DNA from: Lamprobacter modestohalophilus
GTDB lineage: Bacteria; Pseudomonadota; Gammaproteobacteria; Chromatiales; Chromatiaceae
Assembly: GCF_016583905.1 (NCBI RefSeq)
Contig: NZ_NRRY01000003.1
Coordinates: 1 to 64,000, forward strand
Length of the DNA: 64,000 nucleotides
Direction of reading: 5' to 3'
Every line of letters begins with the position of its first letter. Position 1 is the first letter of the stretch. Below, piece by piece: positions 38,768-46,012 of the stretch. The position numbers and the translations under genes were made by a program. The notes below the pieces were generated by a model that saw nothing but the letters and a program-made list of their open reading frames with translations, searched no databases and was not told the origin of the DNA.

Positions 38768-40276
38768 ATGTCTGCTGAGCCTGCGCGTCCGGAAACCCCC
38801 GCAATCCCCGCAAACGAGCGCCCGCTGATCCTGGTGGTCGAGGACGATCGCGGCTATCGCCAGTTGTTGCTCGAGGAGCTTGAAGAGGCAGGCTATGCGC
38901 TGACCGGGGTAGCGGATGCACGTGCGGCACAAGCGGTCCTTGCCAACCAAGCGGTGGCGCTGGTCCTGAGCGACCTGCGGCTACCGGGCGAGGATGGGCT
39001 CGCGGTGTTGCAGGCGACCCGCGCGCTGACCCCGCGCCCCGGCTTCATCATGCTCACCGGCTTTGGCACCATCGACCAAGCGGTGGCGGCGCTCAAGGCC
39101 GGGGCCGATGATTTCCTCACCAAACCGGTCGACCTCGAGCATCTGCGCTTGGCGGTGGCGCGGGTACTGGAAAACCGGCAGCTACAGGCCGAGGTGGCGC
39201 GCTACCGGCAGGTGCTCGCGGGCGGCGAGTTCCACGGCATGCTCGGCAAGAGTCCGGCGATGCGCGCGCTCTATGACCTCATCCGTCGGATCGCGCAGTC
39301 TGATAGCAGTGTGCTGATCACCGGCGAGTCCGGCACCGGCAAGGAACTGGTCGCGCGGGCGCTGCATGCCGAGAGTCCGCGCGCCGCGGCACCGTTCGTC
39401 GCGCTCAACTGTGCCGGCATCCCGGAGAGCTTGCTCGAATCCGAGCTGCTCGGCCATGCCGCGGGGGCCTTCAGCGGTGCGCGAGGTGCGCGTCAGGGGC
39501 TCTTCGTCGAGGCCGACGGTGGCACCCTATTCCTCGACGAGATCGCCGAGATGCCGCCGGCGATGCAGACCAAGCTGCTGCGGCTGTTGCAGGATGGCCG
39601 CGTGCGACCGGTGGGGGCCAATCGAGAGATCAGCACCGATGTGCGCATCGTTGCCGCCACCCATCGCGATATCGGCGCGCGCATCGCCGACGGGCAGTTC
39701 CGCGAGGATCTGTTCTACCGTCTGGAGACCTTCCGCATCCAGGTGCCGCCGCTGCGCGATCGGGGTGATGACATTGCCGCCTTATTACAGCGTTTCTTGG
39801 AGTCGCAGACGGTGGCGCGCGAACGCCCGGCGCGGCGTTTCGCAACCGAGGCCTGGCGCGCCTTGCTGCGCTACCGCTATCCCGGCAACGTGCGTGAACT
39901 GGAGAATCTGGTCGAGCGCGCCGTGACCCTGGCGCCGGATGCGCTGATCGGCCTAGAGGATCTGCCGGAGTGTGTGCGTGCTGAGGCTAACCTGAGCGAG
40001 GGGCTGGATCAGTCTGCAGCGACCTTGGATTCGGCTTCGATTTTGGCTTCTGCACCGGCCTCGATGACGGGAGCCCTGGCGCAGCGAGCCTTGGCACCGG
40101 GAGCTTTGGCACCGCGAGCCGATGAAGACTGGCAAACCCTGGCCGAGGTTGAGGCGCGTTACATCCGCTCGGTGCTGGAGTGGACCCAGGGCAACAAGCA
40201 GCGCGCGGCGAAGATTTTAGGCATCGGGCGCAAGACCCTGTATCGCAAGCTCGATGATGAGCAGGCTGGATCATGA
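38768..40276 (+). CDS. NtrC-family sigma54-dependent response regulator
   Basis: 502 aa. Receiver domain 19-135 with acidic pocket E25/D26/D27, phosphoacceptor D69, T97 and K119. AAA+ domain ~155-395: Walker A GESGTGKE (186-193), the sigma54-contacting loop GAFSGA (233-238), Walker B GGTLFLDE (251-258), and arginine-finger region FREDLFYRL. C-terminal Fis-type HTH (~470-500, NKQRAAKILGIGRKTLYRKL). The loop has Ser where GAFTGA normally has Thr, a conservative change that may alter activation. A linker of Ala/Leu/Ser repeats (~425-450) precedes the HTH. It should activate sigma54 promoters on phosphorylation by the upstream kinase. Confidence 0.95.
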   Translation: MSAEPARPETPAIPANERPLILVVEDDRGYRQLLLEELEEAGYALTGVADARAAQAVLANQAVALVLSDLRLPGEDGLAVLQATRALTPRPGFIMLTGFGTIDQAVAALKAGADDFLTKPVDLEHLRLAVARVLENRQLQAEVARYRQVLAGGEFHGMLGKSPAMRALYDLIRRIAQSDSSVLITGESGTGKELVARALHAESPRAAAPFVALNCAGIPESLLESELLGHAAGAFSGARGARQGLFVEADGGTLFLDEIAEMPPAMQTKLLRLLQDGRVRPVGANREISTDVRIVAATHRDIGARIADGQFREDLFYRLETFRIQVPPLRDRGDDIAALLQRFLESQTVARERPARRFATEAWRALLRYRYPGNVRELENLVERAVTLAPDALIGLEDLPECVRAEANLSEGLDQSAATLDSASILASAPASMTGALAQRALAPGALAPRADEDWQTLAEVEARYIRSVLEWTQGNKQRAAKILGIGRKTLYRKLDDEQAGS

Positions 40277-40302
40277 GCAGGTGACCGTGAGCGGGTCAGC
40301 GT

Positions 40303-40346
40303 TAAACAAACGCTTCATTGTCCGGGTGGCGACGCGCGATGTCCCT
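40303..40346. repeat. Dispersed repeat, copy 1
   Basis: A segment built as AAACA...CTTCATTGTCCGGG followed by TGGCGACGCGCGATGTCC recurs, with small changes, at 56580-56630 and in shortened form at 56631-56665. It sits in the 314-bp gap between the response regulator and DUF4168 genes. The rest of the gap holds a palindrome at 40417 and no gene. Confidence 0.6.
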
Positions 40347-40416
40347 TGGCGATGTGCAGGCAGGAGCTTCGAGCTAGCTCGGCGCTGAGCCGGGTCACTG
40401 TGCCACGTAGCCGAAT

Positions 40417-40428
40417 GACACATGTGTC
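40417..40428. promoter_or_regulatory. Palindrome GACACATGTGTC upstream of the DUF4168 gene
   Basis: A perfect 12-bp dyad 162 bp before the DUF4168 ATG, at a distance typical of enhancer sites for NtrC-type activators. A related ACATGTGTCGAT occurs upstream of the lipoprotein gene (42811-42822). Binding by the adjacent regulator is inference. Confidence 0.35.
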
Positions 40429-40590
40429 TTTTTGACTCGCTTGGCGAGCCCGCTGGCACTGGCGCTCAAGCGGAGGACTGTGCTTCTAACACTTTGATCA
40501 TGAAGCTCGAATCATCTTTTTTATCCAGGTTGGCACGGCAGGTGAAAGAGGCTTGATGCCATTCACAACAGGTTCACCTGGAGGTTTCAG

Positions 40591-41037
40591 ATGATGATGA
40601 CACGCCAACCGCTCGCTCCCGCACTGGCACTCACTGCACTGCTTGCCGTGACCGGCACGGCCTGGTCTCAGTCGAACACAGCCGGCCAAGCTCCAGCTGG
40701 TCAGGCTCCGGCTGGCCAGGGCGCAGGTGGTGCTCCGGGCGCGGGCTTCCAAGCACCGCCGAGTGCGCCGATGACGGTCGATGATTCAACCGTCTCGAAC
40801 TTTGCCGATGCCTTCTTGGGGGTGCAGGAGATCAGTGAGGATCTCACCGATAAGTTGTCGAACGCCCCGAGTGCCGAGGCCGCGCAGAGTCTGCAGCGCG
40901 AGGCCCAAGATGAGATGGCGCAAAAGGTTGAAGAGACCGGTATTACGGTTGAGCAATACAACGAGATTGCCATTAGTATGCGCCGTGATCCGAAACTGGC
41001 CGAGCGGGTCAAGACCGCCGTTGATCAGGCGCGTTAA
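40591..41037 (+). CDS. Exported DUF4168 protein
   Basis: 148 aa. Signal peptide to about residue 26 (core ALALTALLAVTGTAWS). A Gln/Ala/Pro/Gly repeat follows (two QAPAG units and QGAGGAPGAG). The DUF4168 domain (~65-148) includes VSNFADAFLGVQEISEDL and the ending EQYNEIAISMRRDPKLAERV. Function unknown; family members are periplasmic and helical. A clear ribosome site (GGAGG, 40577-40581) supports the start. Following the two-component genes on the same strand, it is a candidate target of that system. Confidence 0.8.
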   Translation: MMMTRQPLAPALALTALLAVTGTAWSQSNTAGQAPAGQAPAGQGAGGAPGAGFQAPPSAPMTVDDSTVSNFADAFLGVQEISEDLTDKLSNAPSAEAAQSLQREAQDEMAQKVEETGITVEQYNEIAISMRRDPKLAERVKTAVDQAR

Positions 41038-41190
41038 CGACCCGTCAAAATGCTGCAGTCTGCACTCGGATGCTGAAACGCTCGGGCCGGGCAAGCGCTC
41101 GCCCAGAGCTTGAGTAGCGCCGATTGAGCTGCAGGGCCTGAGCCGCACGCGGAGTGAGCCTAGCCGCGCACTGAGTGAGCGTCTCTCGAA

Positions 41191-41230
41191 CAAGCCGCCG
41201 GCCATCCTGGTCGGCGGCTTTCTGATTTTT
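41191..41230 (+). terminator. Rho-independent terminator before the BON gene
   Basis: AAGCCGCCGGCC pairs with GGTCGGCGGCTT around a short loop and is followed by TCTGATTTTTT. Ends transcription coming from the DUF4168 gene. Confidence 0.85.
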
Positions 41231-41264
41231 TGGCGATGGTTGCTTGAGGAGAGAGGAGATCGAT

Positions 41265-42062
41265 ATGCATCAGGGCTTTATCCTGACCGCCGTCCTGTTT
41301 GGGGTTATCGGCCTACCAGCGAGCGCCGAGACGGCTCTGCCTGCCGAGACCGCGGCCAAGGCGCAGGTGCTGATCGACATGAACCCGCTGCTTGGCGGTT
41401 ATGCCATCGACGTGCGATCAAGCGATGCCGGATTGCGTCTCGAAGGCGCTGTCGCCAATGAGATCGAAGCCAATCTGGCGATGCAGCTCGCGCGGCTGAT
41501 CGCTGGGAATGACGCCGAGGTTGACTCGGCATTGGCGTTGGATGCACCGATGCCGGAGGTCAACAGCGGCTTGATCAGCGAGGTTCAGGATCGAACCACT
41601 GCTGCCCGGTTGCACCAACGTCTGCGCTGGCAGGTGAGCAATCTCCCTCTGGATGTCCAGATTGAGGTCGAGCGCGGCGTGGTGCGATTGAACGGCCAAG
41701 TCGGCACCTCGGCCACCAAGGATCGGATCGCCGCGATGGCAGAGAGCACCGAAGGCGTCAACGAGGTCTTCAATTACATCAGTGTCGATCCCGGCCTGAT
41801 CGCCGACGAGCGCGAGCAGCAAGGGCGTGCCGAGCAGCTGGAGCGAGGCGATGATTGGATCAGCAGCCGTTTACGCGCCTTACTGCAGTCCGATACGACG
41901 GTGAGCGACCGTGCTATTGAGATCAAGGTGAGCGAGTCGGTGGTGACACTGAGCGGCTCGGTCACCTCCGCGGCCGAGCGCAGCGTTGCCGAGACCATTG
42001 CGAGCGAGATCCCCGGGGTGCGCGAGGTCGATTCGCGCCTGATCATCGAGCGGCTATTGTGA
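41265..42062 (+). CDS. Periplasmic BON-domain protein
   Basis: 265 aa from ATG 41265 (GGAG eight bases upstream); an earlier in-frame start at 41244 is less likely. Signal peptide ~1-22 (LTAVLFGVIGLPASA). BON domains are seen at ~40-95 (weak), ~120-180 (VQIEVERGVVRLNGQVGTSA; EGVNEVFNYISV) and ~210-265 (AIEIKVSESVVTLSGSV; IPGVREVDSRLIIE). BON modules, as in OsmY, associate with membranes and are envelope-stress proteins. Its stop codon lies in the first unit of the 14-bp repeat array. Confidence 0.88.
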   Translation: MHQGFILTAVLFGVIGLPASAETALPAETAAKAQVLIDMNPLLGGYAIDVRSSDAGLRLEGAVANEIEANLAMQLARLIAGNDAEVDSALALDAPMPEVNSGLISEVQDRTTAARLHQRLRWQVSNLPLDVQIEVERGVVRLNGQVGTSATKDRIAAMAESTEGVNEVFNYISVDPGLIADEREQQGRAEQLERGDDWISSRLRALLQSDTTVSDRAIEIKVSESVVTLSGSVTSAAERSVAETIASEIPGVREVDSRLIIERLL

Positions 42063-42120
42063 CAGTCCTGTTGTGACAGTCCTGTTGTGACGGTCCTGTT
42101 GTGACGGTCCTGTTGTGACA
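42057..42120 (+). repeat. 14-bp tandem repeat spanning the BON gene stop
   Basis: Four units of TTGTGACRGTCCTG begin at 42057, 42071, 42085 and 42099, followed by a partial TTGTGACA. The first unit supplies the last codon and TGA stop of the BON gene. Units one and two carry A and units three and four carry G at the variable position, showing stepwise expansion. Confidence 0.95.
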
Positions 42121-42137
42121 TGTTCGCGCCAGCCAGA

Positions 42138-42183
42138 CAAAAAAAACCGCTCGAGCTGACTGCAGCGCGAGCGGTGTTTATAA
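42138..42183 (-). terminator. Bidirectional terminator between BON and lipoprotein genes
   Basis: ACCGCTCG (42146-42153) pairs with CGAGCGGT (42168-42175). On the minus strand the stem is followed by an uninterrupted T-run, a strong terminator for the lipoprotein gene, and on the plus strand it can end the BON transcript. Confidence 0.8.
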
Positions 42184-42353
42184 GGAGGAGTGGATGGTTC
42201 CGGGAGCTAAAGTAGCAGCCTCTGCGTAGTGCGTATTTGACAATCCACAATCTGGCCCTTCTGGAATTTAAATCTGGACCAGCGCTCGTGTTCAGGCGCT
42301 CGGGAGCGCATCAGAAACCTCCTGATCTTCGCCCCGGCGCGGACGAGCGAGGG

Positions 42354-42674
42354 TCAGCGTTGGCTCTGGCCGTCGGTGAGATCACCGACTGGCTCATCCC
42401 CTGGGGCTCCGTACAGTGCGCCATCATTCGGGTTGCCCATCGTGCCACCCGCGCTTGGGTTCGGGTTGGGTGCTTGCGGTGTCTGGGGCTGTTTGTAGTT
42501 CCACTCTGGCTGTTTCGGCTCCTGGAGACCCTGCTCTTCCAGCGTGCCCATATCGGTCCCGTTGCAGCCGGCGGCGAGCGTCAAGGCAGCGCTTGCTAAC
42601 AGCCCAACGCCGATCTTCGTCAAGGTCGCAAACGGGCGCGCCGTCGAAAGCCGTTCATCAGTCATCGTCATCAT
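42354..42674 (-). CDS. Small lipoprotein
   Basis: 106 aa from ATG 42674 (42671 equally possible). After a basic N-region and a hydrophobic helix the lipobox LTLAAGC is followed by NGTDMGTLEEQG, giving a lipid-modified Cys near residue 37; Asn at +2 and absence of Asp favour outer-membrane sorting. The mature part is unstructured and rich in Pro, Asn, Gln and Gly (WNYKQPQTPQAPNPNPSAGG). No known domain. Possibly part of the envelope-stress set around the two-component genes. Confidence 0.7.
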   Translation of the reverse strand: MMTMTDERLSTARPFATLTKIGVGLLASAALTLAAGCNGTDMGTLEEQGLQEPKQPEWNYKQPQTPQAPNPNPSAGGTMGNPNDGALYGAPGDEPVGDLTDGQSQR

Positions 42675-42814
42675 GCTCCGTGGTTTTTCAGTGAACCAAG
42701 CGCAATGCAGATGACATGCCAAGCCTTGGGATCATCGCAGGGCCCCAACAGTCTGCACTGTACATGCCGAGCAGTCGCAACCGCGCGCGATGCGGGCGTG
42801 TTGATTGGATACAT

Positions 42815-42844
42815 GTGTCGATCCGACCCGTGTCAAATCGACAC
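42815..42844. promoter_or_regulatory. Inverted repeat upstream of the lipoprotein gene
   Basis: GTGTCGAT (42815-42822) and ATCGACAC (42837-42844) form an eight-base inverted repeat with a 14-base centre, about 140 bp before the lipoprotein start. The left arm shares ACATGTGTC with the palindrome at 40417. Confidence 0.4.
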
Positions 42845-42952
42845 CTGATGAGCAAGCTCGAGGTCGGCCGCTCATCAGCGGGTTGAGCCTGATCACAGCG
42901 GCGCTAATCCAGCCCTGATCGGCAACCACGGCGACCTGGGTGATTGCAGACA

Positions 42953-43075
42953 GCGATCACCGGCTGGGGGCAGGATGAGGATCGCCAGCGGGCGCAAGAG
43001 GCGGGCTTCGACCAGCTCCTCTTGAAGCCGGTCGGCGCCGCGGAACTGAAGGCGGTTCTCGCCTCAACGGCGTAG
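42953..43075 (+). pseudogene. C-terminal remnant of a response-regulator receiver domain
   Basis: The frame reads AITGWGQDEDRQRAQEAGFD, then QLLLKPVGAAELKAVLAST and TAG. This is the beta4-alpha4-beta5-alpha5 part of a CheY-like domain, with the conserved Lys-Pro (LLLKPV). No upstream receiver sequence or start remains. It lies in the ~500-bp region 42675-43177, which otherwise holds only the inverted repeat at 42815. Confidence 0.7.
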
Positions 43076-43177
43076 TGCTGCTCGACGATATCGCGGCCCG
43101 CAAACAGTGATTGCGGGCCTCGCAAAGCCACGGCATCATGTCGTCAGCCTAGGGCTTCTCTGGCATACTTCCGCCTG

Positions 43178-43345
43178 ATGAACGCTCATCCACAGCCGCA
43201 TGGCTCGCCTACTCCGGTGTCCGAGGATGCCGACGAGCCCCACAGTTGCTTCCCGCACTCGGCCTATTTGGCCAAGCAGATGTTTCAGGTGCTCGCCCAT
43301 TCAGGTGCTCGGCGCTTAAAACCTGGGCGGAGGGTTGATCGATGA
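43178..43345 (+). CDS. Possible 55-residue leader ORF overlapping the CNNM gene
   Basis: ATG 43178 opens a frame of 55 codons ending in TGA at 43343-43345, so its stop overlaps the ATG of the CNNM gene as ATGA. The peptide starts MNAHPQPHGSPTPVSEDADE and ends SGARRLKPGRRVDR; no domain is recognised. Tight coupling suggests translation, but it could equally be a decayed fragment that happens to stay open. Confidence 0.35.
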   Translation: MNAHPQPHGSPTPVSEDADEPHSCFPHSAYLAKQMFQVLAHSGARRLKPGRRVDR

Positions 43346-44682
43346 GCCTCTGGACGCCGTTCATGGTCCTCCTGCTCATCCTCATCAATGCGCTCTATGT
43401 CGCGGCCGAATTTGCCGCGATCAGCGTGCGCCTCACGCGCGTCGAGCAATTGGCCGCGCAGGGTCGACGCCTGGCCGCCGGATTGCTGCCGATCCTGCGC
43501 GATGCGGGGCAACTGGATCGGTACATCGCCGGCTGCCAAATCGGCATCACCCTCTCGAGTCTGGTGCTGGGCGCCTTCGGGCAGGCCACAATCGGCCTCG
43601 CCCTGGGCAGTCTGTTGGCCGAGCATGAGCTCCTGGAGCCGGTCAGCGCCTATGCCCTGTCCGCGACGGTGACCTTGGTCCTGCTCACCTCGCTCCAGGT
43701 CATCTTTGGCGAGCTCATTCCCAAGAGCCTGGCGCTGCAGTATCCGGTGGGCACCGCGCTGCTCACCTATCCGCCCATGCGCTGGTCGCAGCGGCTGTTC
43801 GCCCCCTTTATCCGGTTGCTCAACGGCAGCGGCACGCTGATCCTGCGCCGGCTCGGCGTCTCCACCGAGTCGAGCCACCGACATGTGCATGCGCCCGAGG
43901 AGATCGAATTCCTGATCCGCGAGAGTCGTCAAGGCGGCTTGCTGCAAGACAAAGAGAGCGAGCGGTTGCGCGAGGCGATTCAGCTCGCCCAGCATCGGGT
44001 GCGTCACATCATGGTGCCACGCGGTCAGATCGCCAGACTCGATCTCGACGCGCCGCTGCCGGAACTGCTGGCTGTCATCGACGCCTCTCCCTATACCCGA
44101 CTGGTCGTCCACCGGGGTGGCTTGGATGAGGTGCTGGGCTATCTGCACGTTAAAGATCTGGTGGTCGCGATTGCAAGCGGAAGCAAGCTCGACAGCCTCC
44201 ATGAATTGGTCCGTCCGCTGCTGATCCTGCCGAGCAGCCTGAGCATCGATCGCGCCTTGAGCCAACTGCGCGATGAGCATGCGCGCATCGCCCTGGTGGT
44301 CAATGAGTATGGCGATGCCGAGGGGCTGATCAGTCTGGAGGACATCATCCGCGAGCTGCTCGGCGAGCTCTCCGACGAATTCAAGTCCTTGACCGGGCAG
44401 ACACCAACGCCCCTTCCGGACGGGCGCTGGCGGTTGCCGGGCCGGCTCACGCTCGAAGCGGCGAGTGAATGGGCCCAGTCCCTGGGGGCCGCGCGCTTCG
44501 AAGCGACCCATGCCGAGACGCTGGCCGGCTGGATTCTCGAACAACTGGAGACCGTCCCCGCTGGCGCGCTCTGCCTGCACACCGACGAGATGGCCCTGGA
44601 GATCGAGCAGATGACCGGTGCCGCTATCGAATCGGTGATCGTCTGGATACCCGAGACTGTCGGCGGAGGCGCGGATGACTGA
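43342..44682 (+). CDS. CNNM/CorC-family transporter-like protein (hemolysin family), first copy
   Basis: 446 aa. Domain order: CNNM/DUF21 membrane domain (~1-190, four helices; NALYVAAEFAAISVR, FGELIPKSLAL), two CBS domains (~205-330; RHIMVPRGQIARLDL, EVLGYLHVKDLVVA, ALVVNEYGDAEGLISLEDII), and a CorC/HlyC C-terminal domain (~350-430). Bacterial CNNM proteins are Mg2+ exporters or regulators and bind nucleotides through the CBS pair. The hemolysin name is historical. Overlaps the next homologue by eight bases. Confidence 0.92.
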   Translation: MSLWTPFMVLLLILINALYVAAEFAAISVRLTRVEQLAAQGRRLAAGLLPILRDAGQLDRYIAGCQIGITLSSLVLGAFGQATIGLALGSLLAEHELLEPVSAYALSATVTLVLLTSLQVIFGELIPKSLALQYPVGTALLTYPPMRWSQRLFAPFIRLLNGSGTLILRRLGVSTESSHRHVHAPEEIEFLIRESRQGGLLQDKESERLREAIQLAQHRVRHIMVPRGQIARLDLDAPLPELLAVIDASPYTRLVVHRGGLDEVLGYLHVKDLVVAIASGSKLDSLHELVRPLLILPSSLSIDRALSQLRDEHARIALVVNEYGDAEGLISLEDIIRELLGELSDEFKSLTGQTPTPLPDGRWRLPGRLTLEAASEWAQSLGAARFEATHAETLAGWILEQLETVPAGALCLHTDEMALEIEQMTGAAIESVIVWIPETVGGGADD

Positions 44683-45997
44683 ACTGCTGATGATCCTGTT
44701 GATCGTGCTTGCGCTGGTCGCCCTCAATGGGCTCTTTGTCGCCGCCGAATTTGCCATCATCAGCAGCCCACGCACAGCCATGGTCGCGCGGGCCGAGGCG
44801 GGCGACCGTCGTGCCAAGGCGGTGGTGATCACGCTCGAAGACCCGAACCGGCTCGACCGCTATGTGGCCACGGCACAGCTGGGCATCACCTTCGCCAGCC
44901 TGGGACTGGGGATGTATGGCGAGCACCAGCTCGCGCACCTCTTCGAGGGCTGGCTGGCCGCGCTCGGGCTGAGCGACACGGGCGCGAGCCTGACCTCACA
45001 TGGCCTGGCGTCGGTGCTGGCCATCGGCCTCATCACCTACCTGCATATCGTTCTCGGCGAGATGATCCCCAAGGCGCTGGCGCTGGGTCATGCGCAACGG
45101 GTCGCCCTGTGGGTCAGCGCGCCCATGCGCGTCATCGGCCTGCTGCTCTTGCCGCTGGTGCATGGGCTCAATCGGGCCGGCATCCTGCTGCTGAGTCTGG
45201 TTGGCGTCGAGCGTGCTCACAGTGCCCAGCATTACCTCGATCCCGATGAGCTGGAATTGATCGCGCGGGAAAGTCAGCTCGGCGGACTGCTCAGCGAGGA
45301 GAGTGGGCGGGTCTTCCGCGAGCTCGCCGACTTCAGCGAGGTGACCGCCGAGCAGGCGATGGTGCCGCGGGTCTTCACCCAGGGTCTCCCGATCGAGGCC
45401 ACCGATGCCCAGTTGCGCGCGATCCTCCAGCAACACCGCCACACCCGTTATCCCGTCTACCGTGGCGATCTGGATCATATCCTCGGCACCGTGCACATCA
45501 AGGATCTGCTCGGTCTGCTGCGCGAGGGTCGTGGCCTGGACCCGGCCGTGGTGCGCGAGACGGCCTATTTGCCCGAGACCGCCACCCTAGACGACGTCTT
45601 GGCGGGCATGGCCAGGACGCGCAATCAGATGATCGTGGTGATGGACGAGCACGGTGGAACCGCCGGTATCCTGACCATCGAGGATATCTGTGTCGAGGCC
45701 ATTGGTGAGGTCGAAGAGGGGACTGACGAGGTCCCTGATATGCTGGCCATCGGACTCGGCCGCTACCAAGTCGAGGGGACGCTGCGACTCGATCGGCTCG
45801 GCGACGTCCTCGAGCGCGTGCTTGAGCATCCCGAGGTCGAAACCGTATCGGGATTGATTCTCAGCGAGCTAGGGCGACCGCCGCGCAAGGGCGATCGCAT
45901 TCAATGGCAGGATCTCGTGTTCGAGGTCACACGTTTGCATGGTCACGGCGTACAACAGGCGCGCTTGACGCTGGCGGCGACGCAACCAACCGCCTGA
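44675..45997 (+). CDS. CNNM/CorC-family transporter-like protein, second copy
   Basis: 440 aa, same three-part layout as the preceding gene: CNNM (~1-190; NGLFVAAEFAIISSPRTAMV, LGEMIPKALALG), CBS pair (~205-330; AEQAMVPRVFTQGLPIEATD, ILGTVHIKDLLGLL, VVMDEHGGTAGILTIEDICV) and CorC/HlyC (~345-435). Sequence identity to its neighbour is moderate, so the tandem pair is old and probably works as a heteromeric or paired system. Sixteen bases separate it from the SulP gene. Confidence 0.92.
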   Translation: MTELLMILLIVLALVALNGLFVAAEFAIISSPRTAMVARAEAGDRRAKAVVITLEDPNRLDRYVATAQLGITFASLGLGMYGEHQLAHLFEGWLAALGLSDTGASLTSHGLASVLAIGLITYLHIVLGEMIPKALALGHAQRVALWVSAPMRVIGLLLLPLVHGLNRAGILLLSLVGVERAHSAQHYLDPDELELIARESQLGGLLSEESGRVFRELADFSEVTAEQAMVPRVFTQGLPIEATDAQLRAILQQHRHTRYPVYRGDLDHILGTVHIKDLLGLLREGRGLDPAVVRETAYLPETATLDDVLAGMARTRNQMIVVMDEHGGTAGILTIEDICVEAIGEVEEGTDEVPDMLAIGLGRYQVEGTLRLDRLGDVLERVLEHPEVETVSGLILSELGRPPRKGDRIQWQDLVFEVTRLHGHGVQQARLTLAATQPTA

Positions 45998-46012
45998 GCG
46001 CCGGTAATCCTT

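Noticed and set aside
40520-40560. Sigma54 promoter (TGGCAC...) upstream of the DUF4168 gene
   Set aside because: TGGCAC occurs twice in the gap, but the -12 GC element is not at the required distance.
42057-42120. CRISPR or iteron array
   Set aside because: Fourteen-base units without spacers and no cas or replication gene nearby.
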